A DNA stretch of 64,000 nucleotides from CALODL01 sp942492115 (GTDB lineage Bacteria; Planctomycetota; Phycisphaerae; UBA1845; CAIVHJ01). The stretch spans positions 248,001 to 312,000 of the forward strand of contig CALODL010000010.1 of assembly GCA_942492115.1 (NCBI GenBank), written 5' to 3'. The notes beneath the pieces are model-generated. The model had not been told where the DNA came from. It saw nothing but the letters and a program-made list of their open reading frames with translations, and ran no database searches. Shown here in pieces: positions 1 through 7,216 of this stretch (position 1 is the stretch's first letter; the number at the start of each line of letters is the position of its first letter). A program made the position numbers and the translations under genes.

Positions 1-551
1 TCACGGGTGTCATCGACTGTCACACCGTGGAGCCCGCGTGCAGGCCACTGCGGCGTCGCGTACGACAGCACGAGCTCCGCCCCCGCGACGGTTGTTCCGA
101 TGATGATCAGGCCCTTCAGGTGACCGAACAGGATGCGCCTGGGGGCGGCCCGTCGAAATTCATCCGCGCAGCGCCAGGTCACCAGGCCAACCACGACGAG
201 CGCGGCCACTGCGAATCCGCGTCGAGCCGTCCAGCTGTCCCACAGTGGTAGTCCTGGATGCCCCTCGAAAGCCAGCAGTAGCACACCACCAGTTAACGCG
301 ACCAGGCTGAGCAGTCCCACAGCGTAGACGGGGACGACCAGCGTCTGAAGCCACGGGCCACAACGCTGTACCCCAGCGTGGGCCAGCTGTGGCCGCCACA
401 ACACCAACGCTGCACCGGGCAACGCCACCAGCTGGACGATCACACCGATCCACGCCCACACCGACACCTCGTCGTACAGCGCGACCGTCGGCAGCAGTTC
501 GCTCAACGCGACCACTGCAGTCAGCATCACCGCCAGCGCACAACGCCTCAC
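1..551 (-). CDS. multi-pass membrane protein, 3' end outside window
   Basis: This reading frame runs open from a GTG at 551 to the window edge (at least 183 codons). GTG is preceded at a good distance by AAAGGGG, a convincing ribosome binding site. The protein is hydrophobic, with roughly five membrane-like stretches: near residues 5-20, 33-50, 70-95, 118-130 and 150-165. Short charged or Arg-rich loops separate them. I recognise no family. It is the last visible gene of a leftward run (cydA, cydB, STAS protein, 50-aa membrane protein, this gene), so it may be co-transcribed with them. Other frames here have longer ATG-started readings, but these are Arg/Gly-rich and lack hydrophobic pattern. 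The C-terminus is unseen. Confidence 0.6.
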   Translation of the reverse strand, partial: MRRCALAVMLTAVVALSELLPTVALYDEVSVWAWIGVIVQLVALPGAALVLWRPQLAHAGVQRCGPWLQTLVVPVYAVGLLSLVALTGGVLLLAFEGHPGLPLWDSWTARRGFAVAALVVVGLVTWRCADEFRRAAPRRILFGHLKGLIIIGTTVAGAELVLSYATPQWPARGLHGVTVDDTR

Positions 552-590
552 AAGACCCCTTTCACAGGGCATGCCGCAAGGCGCTGACCG

Positions 591-743
591 CTAGAGAAAG
601 GCGGCTTCGCTGATGGACACCGGAGCAACATCCAGATTGAAGAAATCGTTGAAGTACGGAAGAAAACCCGCGGCCAATGCGTTGAGCAGCGCCACGATCA
701 GACCGACGAGCAGGACCGTGGGATCGAGTGGATTGTCGTTCAT
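591..743 (-). CDS. small single-span membrane protein, 50 aa
   Basis: A 50-codon frame begins with ATG at 743, preceded by AAGGTGA about seven bases upstream, and ends at TAG (591). The N-terminus is short and acidic (MNDNPLDP). One strong hydrophobic segment follows at about residues 9-28 (TVLLVGLIVALLNALAAG). The tail is short and soluble and ends in an acidic/aromatic stretch. It sits 33 bp after the STAS gene and about 40 bp before the next membrane protein, on the same strand. Being a small bitopic protein near cydAB, it invites comparison with CydX-like subunits. However, it is separated from cydB by the STAS gene and shows no motif I can tie to CydX, so function is unknown. Confidence 0.5.
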   Translation of the reverse strand: MNDNPLDPTVLLVGLIVALLNALAAGFLPYFNDFFNLDVAPVSISEAAFL

Positions 744-776
744 GTCTTGATCACCTTAAGTCTAGCGCCCCCACTA

Positions 777-1127
777 CTATGCCTTCTTCGATGCCAGGAA
801 CCTATCGAGGGTATCGTGAATCTCGAGCACCTCGTGCAAACGTGTGATCTTGATCGTCTTGCGAATCCTTGAATCGGAGCAAATGATGCCCAGGCGCCGA
901 CCATCGAATTCAAAACTCTTGGCCAGCTTGACCAGAGCACCCAGGGCCACGCTCGGGGCAAATTTGACCGCGGTCAGATCCAATGCGATGGGCTTGCTCG
1001 GCACGTCGACCGCTGCAGTCAACACATGGTCCACCAGCTCGTTCGTCGTGATCTCGTCGAGCGACCGCTTGAGGACTGCGACGAGCAACACCTCTTCATG
1101 AGGACGAATCTCGGATGTATCTGACAT
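777..1127 (-). CDS. STAS-domain protein (anti-sigma-factor antagonist type)
   Basis: A 116-aa protein with the beta-alpha pattern of STAS domains, as in SpoIIAA. The segment LDLTAVKFAPSVALGALVKLA matches the strand-loop-helix that carries the phosphorylatable serine. The usual DSSGLG is here PSVALG, so the phosphoacceptor-position Ser is kept while the neighbouring acidic residue and Gly are lost. Such proteins normally switch partners between an anti-sigma kinase and free forms; no kinase or phosphatase partner is visible nearby. I chose ATG at 1127 over an upstream in-frame TTG at 1166. It lies 58 bp downstream of cydB on the same strand and could be part of that transcript. Confidence 0.75.
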   Translation of the reverse strand: MSDTSEIRPHEEVLLVAVLKRSLDEITTNELVDHVLTAAVDVPSKPIALDLTAVKFAPSVALGALVKLAKSFEFDGRRLGIICSDSRIRKTIKITRLHEVLEIHDTLDRFLASKKA

Positions 1128-1185
1128 GATCGACCCATTGTAGCCGCGTATGAGGGTGGATACCAATGCCGCAATCTATCCCCGC

Positions 1186-2220
1186 TCAGTAGCTGGTTTC
1201 GTCCAACTTGACCTTTCCGCGAAACGTCCAGTAGACAGAAGCGGTATAGACCAGGACACAGGGAATGCCCACTACCGCGATGATCAGCATGATTTTCAGC
1301 GTTCCCGCGCTGGACGGGGCCGACCCCGGCCAGATCGTCAGGCTCAGGCCGGGATCGTTGCTTGCGGTCACCAGATTAGGAAACAACGCCTCGCCGAGCA
1401 GAAAAACGAATGCTGCGATCACGCAGCACGAGCTGATGAATGCGTAGGCCGGACGACCACGGAAAATGGCCCGCGGGATATTGGCGATTGCGAGGACGTT
1501 CAGGACGGGGACGGTCCACGCAATTCCACTCTTCTTGAAGATCGCCGCGGCATGTGGCACGGATGACAATGTGAACAGCGTCACGGTGAGATACAACACG
1601 AGGAATACGCCGAACGTACGCCACATCCACGGCACCAGCCGCGCCTGCAGATCGCCCTCGGTCTTGAAGTAAAGAAAAATAGACCCGTGCATGGCGAACA
1701 TGCTCACGGCCAGTGCTCCGACGAGCACCGTATAGAGATTGAGTTGATCAGAGAGCGTGCCTGAGAACTCGTGCATCTCATCAAGCGGCACCCCGATCAT
1801 CGCATTGCCCACCGCGACGCCGAACAGGAATGTTGCCAAGGTGGACCCGACCGCGAAAAGTACGTCCCACACACGGCGCCAACCGGGATGCTGGACCTTG
1901 CTGCGAAACTCCATTGACACGGCGCGAAGGATGAGCGCGAACAGCAACGCCATGAAAGCAACGTAGAACCCCGAAAACACCGTAGCATAGGCCTCCGGAA
2001 AAGCCGCGAACAGCGCCCCCCCGAACGTGACCAGCCACACTTCGTTCCCGTCCCACAGGGGACCGATCGCATTCATGAATACGCGCCGATCGGTATCGTT
2101 GCGGGCCACCAGCAGATGCAGAATCCCGACACCGAGGTCGAAGCCGTCGAGAATGGCGTACCCGGCCAGCAGGATGCCCAGCAAGCAGTACCAGATGATA
2201 CAGAGGGTCTCGTGATCCAT
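1186..2220 (-). CDS. cydB: cytochrome bd ubiquinol oxidase subunit II
   Basis: A 344-aa integral membrane protein with the CydB hallmark N-terminus: a first helix followed by GYAILDGFDLGVG, then the GNEVWLVTFGGALFAAFPEAY block. About eight or nine hydrophobic segments follow and the C-terminus is short and charged. Length is usual for the family. CydB pairs with CydA in the quinol-oxidising, oxygen-reducing bd complex of the inner membrane, which works at low oxygen without pumping protons. It starts 51 bp after the cydA stop on the same strand, so the two form an operon. AAGAG lies upstream of the ATG as a modest ribosome binding site. Confidence 0.97.
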   Translation of the reverse strand: MDHETLCIIWYCLLGILLAGYAILDGFDLGVGILHLLVARNDTDRRVFMNAIGPLWDGNEVWLVTFGGALFAAFPEAYATVFSGFYVAFMALLFALILRAVSMEFRSKVQHPGWRRVWDVLFAVGSTLATFLFGVAVGNAMIGVPLDEMHEFSGTLSDQLNLYTVLVGALAVSMFAMHGSIFLYFKTEGDLQARLVPWMWRTFGVFLVLYLTVTLFTLSSVPHAAAIFKKSGIAWTVPVLNVLAIANIPRAIFRGRPAYAFISSCCVIAAFVFLLGEALFPNLVTASNDPGLSLTIWPGSAPSSAGTLKIMLIIAVVGIPCVLVYTASVYWTFRGKVKLDETSY

Positions 2221-2271
2221 GGGCTCTTTCTAAACCGTGGCCCGGCCCGAACCAGGCGCCATGTGTCCGCA

Positions 2272-3768
2272 CTACCCCATCAACGACTCACCATGTCCCG
2301 GACGGCGACTGGCCACATCGAGAAAACCTGAATTCGGCCCCGCCGGCCCTGCAGGATCGTCGGGGCCGTGTCGAATCTTCTGGTCGAGAACGTATATCCA
2401 CACTGCCGCCAACAACAGGTACATCAGGCCGAACATGATGATCGAGCCCAGGACTTGTTGCTCCGTGATCACTCTGCTGACCCCGGCTGTTGTACGCAAA
2501 CCGAGCGACTCATCATATTCGACGGTTCCAGCAGGACCGACGGCCACATCGTCTCCCGCCCAGTGGACGGGCGCATGCACGATCCACGGTTGACGTCCAA
2601 CCTCAGCAGCCACCCAACCCGCCTGATTGGCGACGATCGCGGGAAATACCCCCAGAACGAGCAGCCACATCAGCCATCGGTGACGAAAGAGGTCGCCGAA
2701 CACACGCAGGACCATGGCGACCGTCGTCAGTGCGATGAAGCCGGTTCCAATCGCAATCATCAGACGGTAACTGATGAACGCCAGACGCACCGGTGGACGA
2801 TCTTCCGGACGAAACCGATCGAGGCCGACGATTTCTGCGGTCGTATCGTGACGCAGCAACCAGCTGAGGCCGCCAGGCCACGACAGCGAGAACGGGCTCG
2901 GGCCATCCTGAGAAGGAAGCCCGATGATGGTCATGTCGGCCGGGCCAGTCGTGAAGTGTCCCTCGAACGCCGCCATCTTGGCTGGCTGAGTGCGATAAAC
3001 GTTCTGCGACTGAAAGTGGCCGCTAACCAGACTCGCATAGCTGGCCAGCATCCCCAGCAGAAGCGCGCCCGTCAGTGAGCGGCGGGCAAAGTCGACGTGG
3101 CGTCCCCGCAAGACATACCAAGCAGAAATACTCATCACGAAGAACGCCCCCATGATGAAGCAGCCGATCAACACGTGCGTCAGGCGGTGCACGGTAGACG
3201 GGTTGAACACCATGGCCCAGAAGTCGGTAATCTCTGCACGCATGATGGTCTGGCCATCAACGACCCAGGGCGCGCCGTCACGCATCATCGGTACGATTTC
3301 GTGTCCCGCCGGAGTCTGCTGCCAGCTGTTGGCCACCACGATCCACACTGATGAGAACATCGACCCGAGCGACACCATGCATGTTGCGAAGAAGTGGGTC
3401 TTGGGCCCCACACGATTCCACCCGAACACCAGCACCGCCAGGAATCCCGACTCGAGGAAGAAAGCGAAGATCCCTTCGGCAGCCAATGCCGAGCCGAACA
3501 CATCACCCACGAACCGCGAGTAGGTTGACCAGTTGGTCCCGAACTCGAACTCCATGACGATGCCCGTTGCAACACCAATGGCAAAGTTCAGGGCAAAAAT
3601 CCGCGTCCAGAAGCGGGCTGCCGCGTGATACCCCGGTTCACGGGTCCACAGAAACATGGCTTCGAGATACACCATGACCACACCCAGACCAATGGTCAGA
3701 GGTGGAAAAAGGTAGTGGAACATGATGGTCATCGCGAACTGCACGCGCGACAAGAAGACGACATCCAT
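2272..3768 (-). CDS. cydA: cytochrome bd ubiquinol oxidase subunit I
   Basis: A 498-aa multi-pass protein with family landmarks in order. The N-terminal RVQFAMTIMFHYLFPPLT holds the likely haem-ligand His near residue 18. A second His-rich helix (HRLTHVLIG) lies near 190. QPAKMAAFEG, near 250, holds the conserved Lys/Glu of the quinol-oxidising loop. The late block GWVAAEVGRQPW lies near 390. This subunit binds all haems and oxidises quinol. The ATG at 3768 has AGGAG eight bases upstream. It heads the leftward cyd operon with cydB. No accessory cydC/cydD ABC transporter is visible in the window. Confidence 0.98.
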   Translation of the reverse strand: MDVVFLSRVQFAMTIMFHYLFPPLTIGLGVVMVYLEAMFLWTREPGYHAAARFWTRIFALNFAIGVATGIVMEFEFGTNWSTYSRFVGDVFGSALAAEGIFAFFLESGFLAVLVFGWNRVGPKTHFFATCMVSLGSMFSSVWIVVANSWQQTPAGHEIVPMMRDGAPWVVDGQTIMRAEITDFWAMVFNPSTVHRLTHVLIGCFIMGAFFVMSISAWYVLRGRHVDFARRSLTGALLLGMLASYASLVSGHFQSQNVYRTQPAKMAAFEGHFTTGPADMTIIGLPSQDGPSPFSLSWPGGLSWLLRHDTTAEIVGLDRFRPEDRPPVRLAFISYRLMIAIGTGFIALTTVAMVLRVFGDLFRHRWLMWLLVLGVFPAIVANQAGWVAAEVGRQPWIVHAPVHWAGDDVAVGPAGTVEYDESLGLRTTAGVSRVITEQQVLGSIIMFGLMYLLLAAVWIYVLDQKIRHGPDDPAGPAGPNSGFLDVASRRPGHGESLMG

Positions 3769-4084
3769 GGTGGCAACTCCTGATCGGCCAGCCTATGGCG
3801 AGCAACTGTCCAGCTCAATCCCGCAGCGGGCAGACGGCAGTCGCTCCCCACCCCGACAGCAGGAGCGAGCCCGCCAGTGGTGATCGCCATCGAGGCACAG
3901 GTCAGTTTGACGAACGGCGTCATTCGGGCCATCGCCGCGCGCATTGGGCTGCAGGGTCTGCGTGTGCCGCCACGACGCACAACACCATGCACAACAATGT
4001 GCTAGGAGCAGAAGCCGCGTGTGGGCAGTGCGTACGGAAGCGTAGTGCGAATACCTGATTTGACGTTTGTAGTCCGTCTAGTGC

Positions 4085-4112
4085 TTGTCGGGATTACATG
4101 TGCAGCTATACT
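4085..4112 (+). promoter_or_regulatory. sigma70-like promoter upstream of a close terminator
   Basis: A -35-like TTGTCG (4085-4090) is separated by 16 bases from a -10-like TATACT (4107-4112). The predicted start is near 4119, only about 17 bases before the terminator stem. The product would be a transcript of about 50 nt, or a leader whose read-through serves the gene at 4471. Confidence 0.45.
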
Positions 4113-4135
4113 CACTATTGCTTCTTCTCCTCCAA

Positions 4136-4168
4136 GACCCGGTTCGCTCACGCCGGGTCCTTTTTTTT
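4136..4168 (+). terminator. rho-independent terminator
   Basis: Perfect 7-bp stem GACCCGG (4136-4142) / CCGGGTC (4153-4159) with a 10-base loop, followed by C and eight T residues (4161-4168). It terminates rightward transcription. No gene lies just upstream on that strand, so it either ends a short RNA or acts as an attenuator before 4471. Confidence 0.8.
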
Positions 4169-4470
4169 GCCCCCAGCAAGCCCATCTCACCCCAACAGAC
4201 TATCGTAACTATTTGACACGCAACGCCATAAGTGTCCACGACACGGTTTCGAGGCGCCCACATGCCCTCAATCGTATGCTGTGAGTCATTCGACTCAGCA
4301 GTGTCGAAGTGCCTCGTGACTAAGACTTTGGCGTTAATCTCATGTATGCTAGCTGTCCGCATCCTTGGCAGATCTGAAGTCGCCGGGCACTCCCTGGAAG
4401 GAGTGTGTGGCGGTGGACGTCTCCAACGGTGAAATCGCAGATCTTCATCGCTTTGTCTGGAGGAGAATCC

Positions 4471-5970
4471 ATGTTCCGTCGTGTCTTCGCGGTCGCCGTA
4501 TACGCGGGCCTGCTCGCCGCAGCCGTGTCCCAGGCGTCCGCACAAAAGGAGCCCAGCGCTCAACTAAAGGGCTACTGCCCGGCCAGCTACATCTTGACCG
4601 GCCAAGCCGTCAAGGGCGACCCCAACCAGGCGGTCACGGTTGACGGCAAGCTATATTACTGTGCCGATGCCACCGCAAAATCCGCCTTCGAAAAGGACCC
4701 ATCGAAGTACCTGCCGCAGTTCAACGGCGTGTGCACGACAGCCCTGGGCGGCACCTATCGCAACTGGATGATAGCGGATCCCACAGTCTTCGATATCTTC
4801 GAAGGCAAAGTCTACCTGTTCAGCTCCGCACGGGCGAAAGCAGCCTACGACCGCAGACCGAACAAGTATCGCAATACGGCCACAGAGGAGTTCAACAAGG
4901 AACGCGTGGTCGAACCGGTTCCGCGCCCCGCCGTGACGCGCCCAACGACCGTTCCCAAGAAGAAACCGGTCTACAGTCTGCTCAACAATAAGGTTCCCGA
5001 GGCAACCTTCACTCTCGTCGATGGCACGCCGGTCAAGACGCGTGAGATGAAAGCCAAGGCCAACGTGCTGATGTTCTATGCCACGTGGTGCTCGGCGTGT
5101 AAGAAGACTCTGCCCAAACTGCAGGAATGGGCTGACACGCTGGAGGGTGACGGTGTCAAGATCATGGGTGTCAGCATGGATCGGTTCAATCAACCCGGGC
5201 AGAACGGGGGCAAGCGGTCATTCACCAAGGCCCAGGTAGTCGACAAATGGGAAAGCCTCAAACTGACGCTGCCGCTGTCGCTCGACCTGGACAGTGCCGG
5301 TCGCCGAGATTTCTCCGTCTTCAGTTTCCCAACCTTCGTGATGTTCGATCAAGAGGGCATGGTGCAGCGCGTGTATGTGGGTGGCGCAGCCGTCGCAAAT
5401 GGCCAGTTGGCTAAAGATGCCACTGCCCTGGTTCAGGGTGGTAAGTTGGAGCCCCAGAACATCGAACCAGTCGCCAAGAAGGTCAAGCGCAAGGCTACTG
5501 AGATGCTCAACAAGCTCGTGCCCGATGGCACGTTCGAGGCTCTTGACGGCTCATCGGTCAGCCTGAAGGACCCGACCAAGAAGGCCACCCTCGCTGTCTT
5601 CTACACGTCGTGGTGCAAGTACTGCAATAAGTCGATGCCACAGCTCAGTGCCATGGCGACCAACTACCGCGACAAGCCGGTGCGATTCCTGGCCATCAAC
5701 CAGGAGAATATCAAGGACCACCCCAAGACGGGCAACAACCGTTCGACGACCCGGGATACCATTACCCAGTACTGGCAGGCAAAAGGTGTCAACTTCGACA
5801 CGGCCATCGACCCGGAGAAGGTCGGGCGCGACCAGTTTCTCGTCAGCAGCTACCCCACCATGATGCTGATCGATGAGGGCGGTCGTATCATCAATGTCTA
5901 TATCGGGGCGCGAGCACTCAACAGTGGGCAGATCGATCGCGAAATCCGCACTCTGCTTGGCGAGGAATAG
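4471..5970 (+). CDS. secreted YHS-domain protein with two thioredoxin-like domains
   Basis: A 499-aa exported protein. The start at 4471 follows GGAGGAGAATCC and opens a clean signal peptide ending near SQASAQ (residue 25). Residues about 30-150 hold two YHS-like modules: GYCPASYILTG...GKLYYCADATAKSAFEKDPSKY, then a second with VCTTAL...GKVYLFSSARAKAAYDRRPNKY. A Pro-rich linker follows. Two thioredoxin-like domains come next, with active sites WCSAC near residue 206 and WCKYC near 380. Both have the TlpA/ResA-like insertion. Known relatives reduce disulfides or deliver electrons outside the inner membrane, and YHS modules are often linked to metal handling; a periplasmic role in metal or disulfide maturation is inference. 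The following gene is an FGE-like lipoprotein, separated by a terminator. I recognise no described family with exactly this order. Confidence 0.85.
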   Translation: MFRRVFAVAVYAGLLAAAVSQASAQKEPSAQLKGYCPASYILTGQAVKGDPNQAVTVDGKLYYCADATAKSAFEKDPSKYLPQFNGVCTTALGGTYRNWMIADPTVFDIFEGKVYLFSSARAKAAYDRRPNKYRNTATEEFNKERVVEPVPRPAVTRPTTVPKKKPVYSLLNNKVPEATFTLVDGTPVKTREMKAKANVLMFYATWCSACKKTLPKLQEWADTLEGDGVKIMGVSMDRFNQPGQNGGKRSFTKAQVVDKWESLKLTLPLSLDLDSAGRRDFSVFSFPTFVMFDQEGMVQRVYVGGAAVANGQLAKDATALVQGGKLEPQNIEPVAKKVKRKATEMLNKLVPDGTFEALDGSSVSLKDPTKKATLAVFYTSWCKYCNKSMPQLSAMATNYRDKPVRFLAINQENIKDHPKTGNNRSTTRDTITQYWQAKGVNFDTAIDPEKVGRDQFLVSSYPTMMLIDEGGRIINVYIGARALNSGQIDREIRTLLGEE

Positions 5971-6036
5971 GCCTTCGGCGGAGGCGACGTTCGCCGGCCG
6001 CGAAATCTCGACAAGCCGTTTCCGATGAGTATATTT

Positions 6037-6079
6037 CACAGTCTGCCTCCGGCATCTCCCGGAGCAGGCTGTGTTTTTT
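6037..6079 (+). terminator. rho-independent terminator after the YHS-thioredoxin gene
   Basis: Long hairpin with arms 6037-6052 and 6059-6073 (CACAG and TCCGG pair with CCGGA and CTGTG, one mismatch and one bulge), followed by six T residues at 6074-6079. It separates this gene from the lipoprotein gene at 6130. Confidence 0.85.
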
Positions 6080-6129
6080 GAACGAGATACCCCCTGGACG
6101 ATGCGATCGTCCGTTGATGGAGAAGAATC

Positions 6130-6975
6130 ATGCGAATCCACTTGGTGGTCACTGTGCTGGCCGTGGCAGCGGCAGTAGGCGGCTGCCAGCCAACCCGAAC
6201 CACGCCGGCGGAACGCCAGACGAAGGGTCGGCAGCCGAGCCGTAACACCCCAACGCGCAAGACGCTGACCCTGGAGTTGCCCGACGGCCTCACAATGGAA
6301 CTGGTCGAGATCCCGGCAGGCACCTTCAAGATGGGTACCCTTGATCCGTACGGTGAGGGGGAAGAGGACGAGATCCCTCAGCATGACGTGACGCTGTCCA
6401 ACAGCTTCTTCATGGGCAAGACCGAGGTCACCCAGGAACAATGGGCGGCCGTGATGGGAAACAATCCGTCCGTGTTCAAAGGCGAGGGCTCGCCTGTCGA
6501 CAACATGACCTGGGAACAGTGTCAGCAGTTCTGCATCGCTGCGTCCAAACACACCGGAAGGGCTGTGCGTCTCCCCAGCGAGGCCCAATGGGAATACGCC
6601 TGTCGCGCAGGGACACAAACCGACTACAGCTTCGGCAATGAGATCGAGAAGCTGGATCTCTACGCGTGGTATGGCAAGAACGCCGGCGACCGCTCCCATG
6701 AGGTCGCCACCAAGGAACCCAACGCCTGGGGTCTGTATGACATGCATGGCAACCTATGGGAATGGTGTGCCGACTGGTATGACCCCAACTACTACACATA
6801 CTCGCCGTCGGAAGACCCGCGGGGTGCCGAGGACGGCAGCGAACGCGTCATTCGCGGCGGGTCGATGCTGTTTCAACCCTGGCCACTTCGCAGTGCCTAT
6901 CGTGCGAAGAGCAAACCGGCGAATTCCAGTGGAAACGTTGGTTTTCGGGTCATCGTCAATCCGGCCCTGGAATAG
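6130..6975 (+). CDS. lipoprotein with formylglycine-generating-enzyme (SUMF1) domain
   Basis: A 281-aa protein with a lipoprotein signal (lipobox VGGC, Cys19) and a Thr/Arg-rich linker to about residue 45. A complete FGE-sulfatase/SUMF1-type domain follows. Landmarks are ELVEIPAGTFKMGT, KTEVTQEQWAAVMG, NPSVF, PVDNMTWEQCQQFC, RLPSEAQWEYACRAG, WGLYDMHGNLWEWCADWY, RVIRGGS and GFRVI at the end. In true FGE enzymes two Cys near the C-terminus bind copper and oxidise a sulfatase Cys; those are not evident here (the late part reads RSAYRAKSK...GNVGFR). It is therefore more likely a non-catalytic or ergothioneine-synthase-unrelated member of the fold. Position outside the cytoplasm also argues against sulfatase maturation. 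No sulfatase gene is seen in the window. Confidence 0.85.
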   Translation: MRIHLVVTVLAVAAAVGGCQPTRTTPAERQTKGRQPSRNTPTRKTLTLELPDGLTMELVEIPAGTFKMGTLDPYGEGEEDEIPQHDVTLSNSFFMGKTEVTQEQWAAVMGNNPSVFKGEGSPVDNMTWEQCQQFCIAASKHTGRAVRLPSEAQWEYACRAGTQTDYSFGNEIEKLDLYAWYGKNAGDRSHEVATKEPNAWGLYDMHGNLWEWCADWYDPNYYTYSPSEDPRGAEDGSERVIRGGSMLFQPWPLRSAYRAKSKPANSSGNVGFRVIVNPALE

Positions 6976-7006
6976 GCCAGCACGGCACAACCGATCGATG
7001 AACAAG

Positions 7007-7046
7007 ACGCCAGAACGCGGCCGCAGCCCGTTCTGGCGTTCTTCTT
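7007..7046 (+). terminator. rho-independent terminator after the FGE-like gene
   Basis: Perfect 11-bp stem ACGCCAGAACG (7007-7017) / CGTTCTGGCGT (7029-7039), 11-base loop, followed by a T-rich tail (TCTTCTTT). It ends the rightward transcript of the 6130 gene. Confidence 0.8.
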
Positions 7047-7156
7047 TGCAGCTCATGAGCAAATCTGTAGAACGCGTGAGGCATCGCTCGAAGCATAGAG
7101 TGTGGTCCTGAAGTCGCGCAAGTGGCCAACCATCACGGGCGTGAAGAACCAAGAAA

Positions 7157-7187
7157 AAAGCCGGGAGCCTATGTGGCTCCCGGCTTT
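7157..7187 (-). terminator. terminator of the Cys-rich repeat gene cluster
   Basis: Thirteen-base arms (7157-7169 and 7175-7187) pair perfectly around AGCCGGGAGCC with a 5-base loop. On the minus strand the stem is followed by six T residues, and the plus side is AT-rich as well, so it can work in both directions. It lies 30 bp beyond the stop of the 7217 gene. Confidence 0.85.
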
Positions 7188-7216
7188 AAAAATGATTGGA
7201 TCAACCGACCGGGGGA

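Larger units (their letters stand above)
3769..4470. other. intergenic region upstream of cydA and the YHS-thioredoxin gene
   Basis: About 700 bases separate two divergent genes. The right part contains a sigma70-like promoter (4085-4112) and a strong rho-independent terminator (4136-4168), both pointing right. The left part (3769-4000) holds an 87-codon leftward frame that overlaps the cydA start, which I do not accept as a gene. The rest shows no convincing coding sequence or structured RNA. Confidence 0.6.

Noticed and set aside
3729..3992. An 87-codon leftward frame upstream of cydA
   Set aside because: It overlaps the cydA start in another frame, lacks a ribosome site and has no recognisable pattern.
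5551..6747. A 398-codon leftward frame over the thioredoxin and FGE genes
   Set aside because: It runs antisense through two well-supported genes and the terminator between them, and it looks like no known protein.
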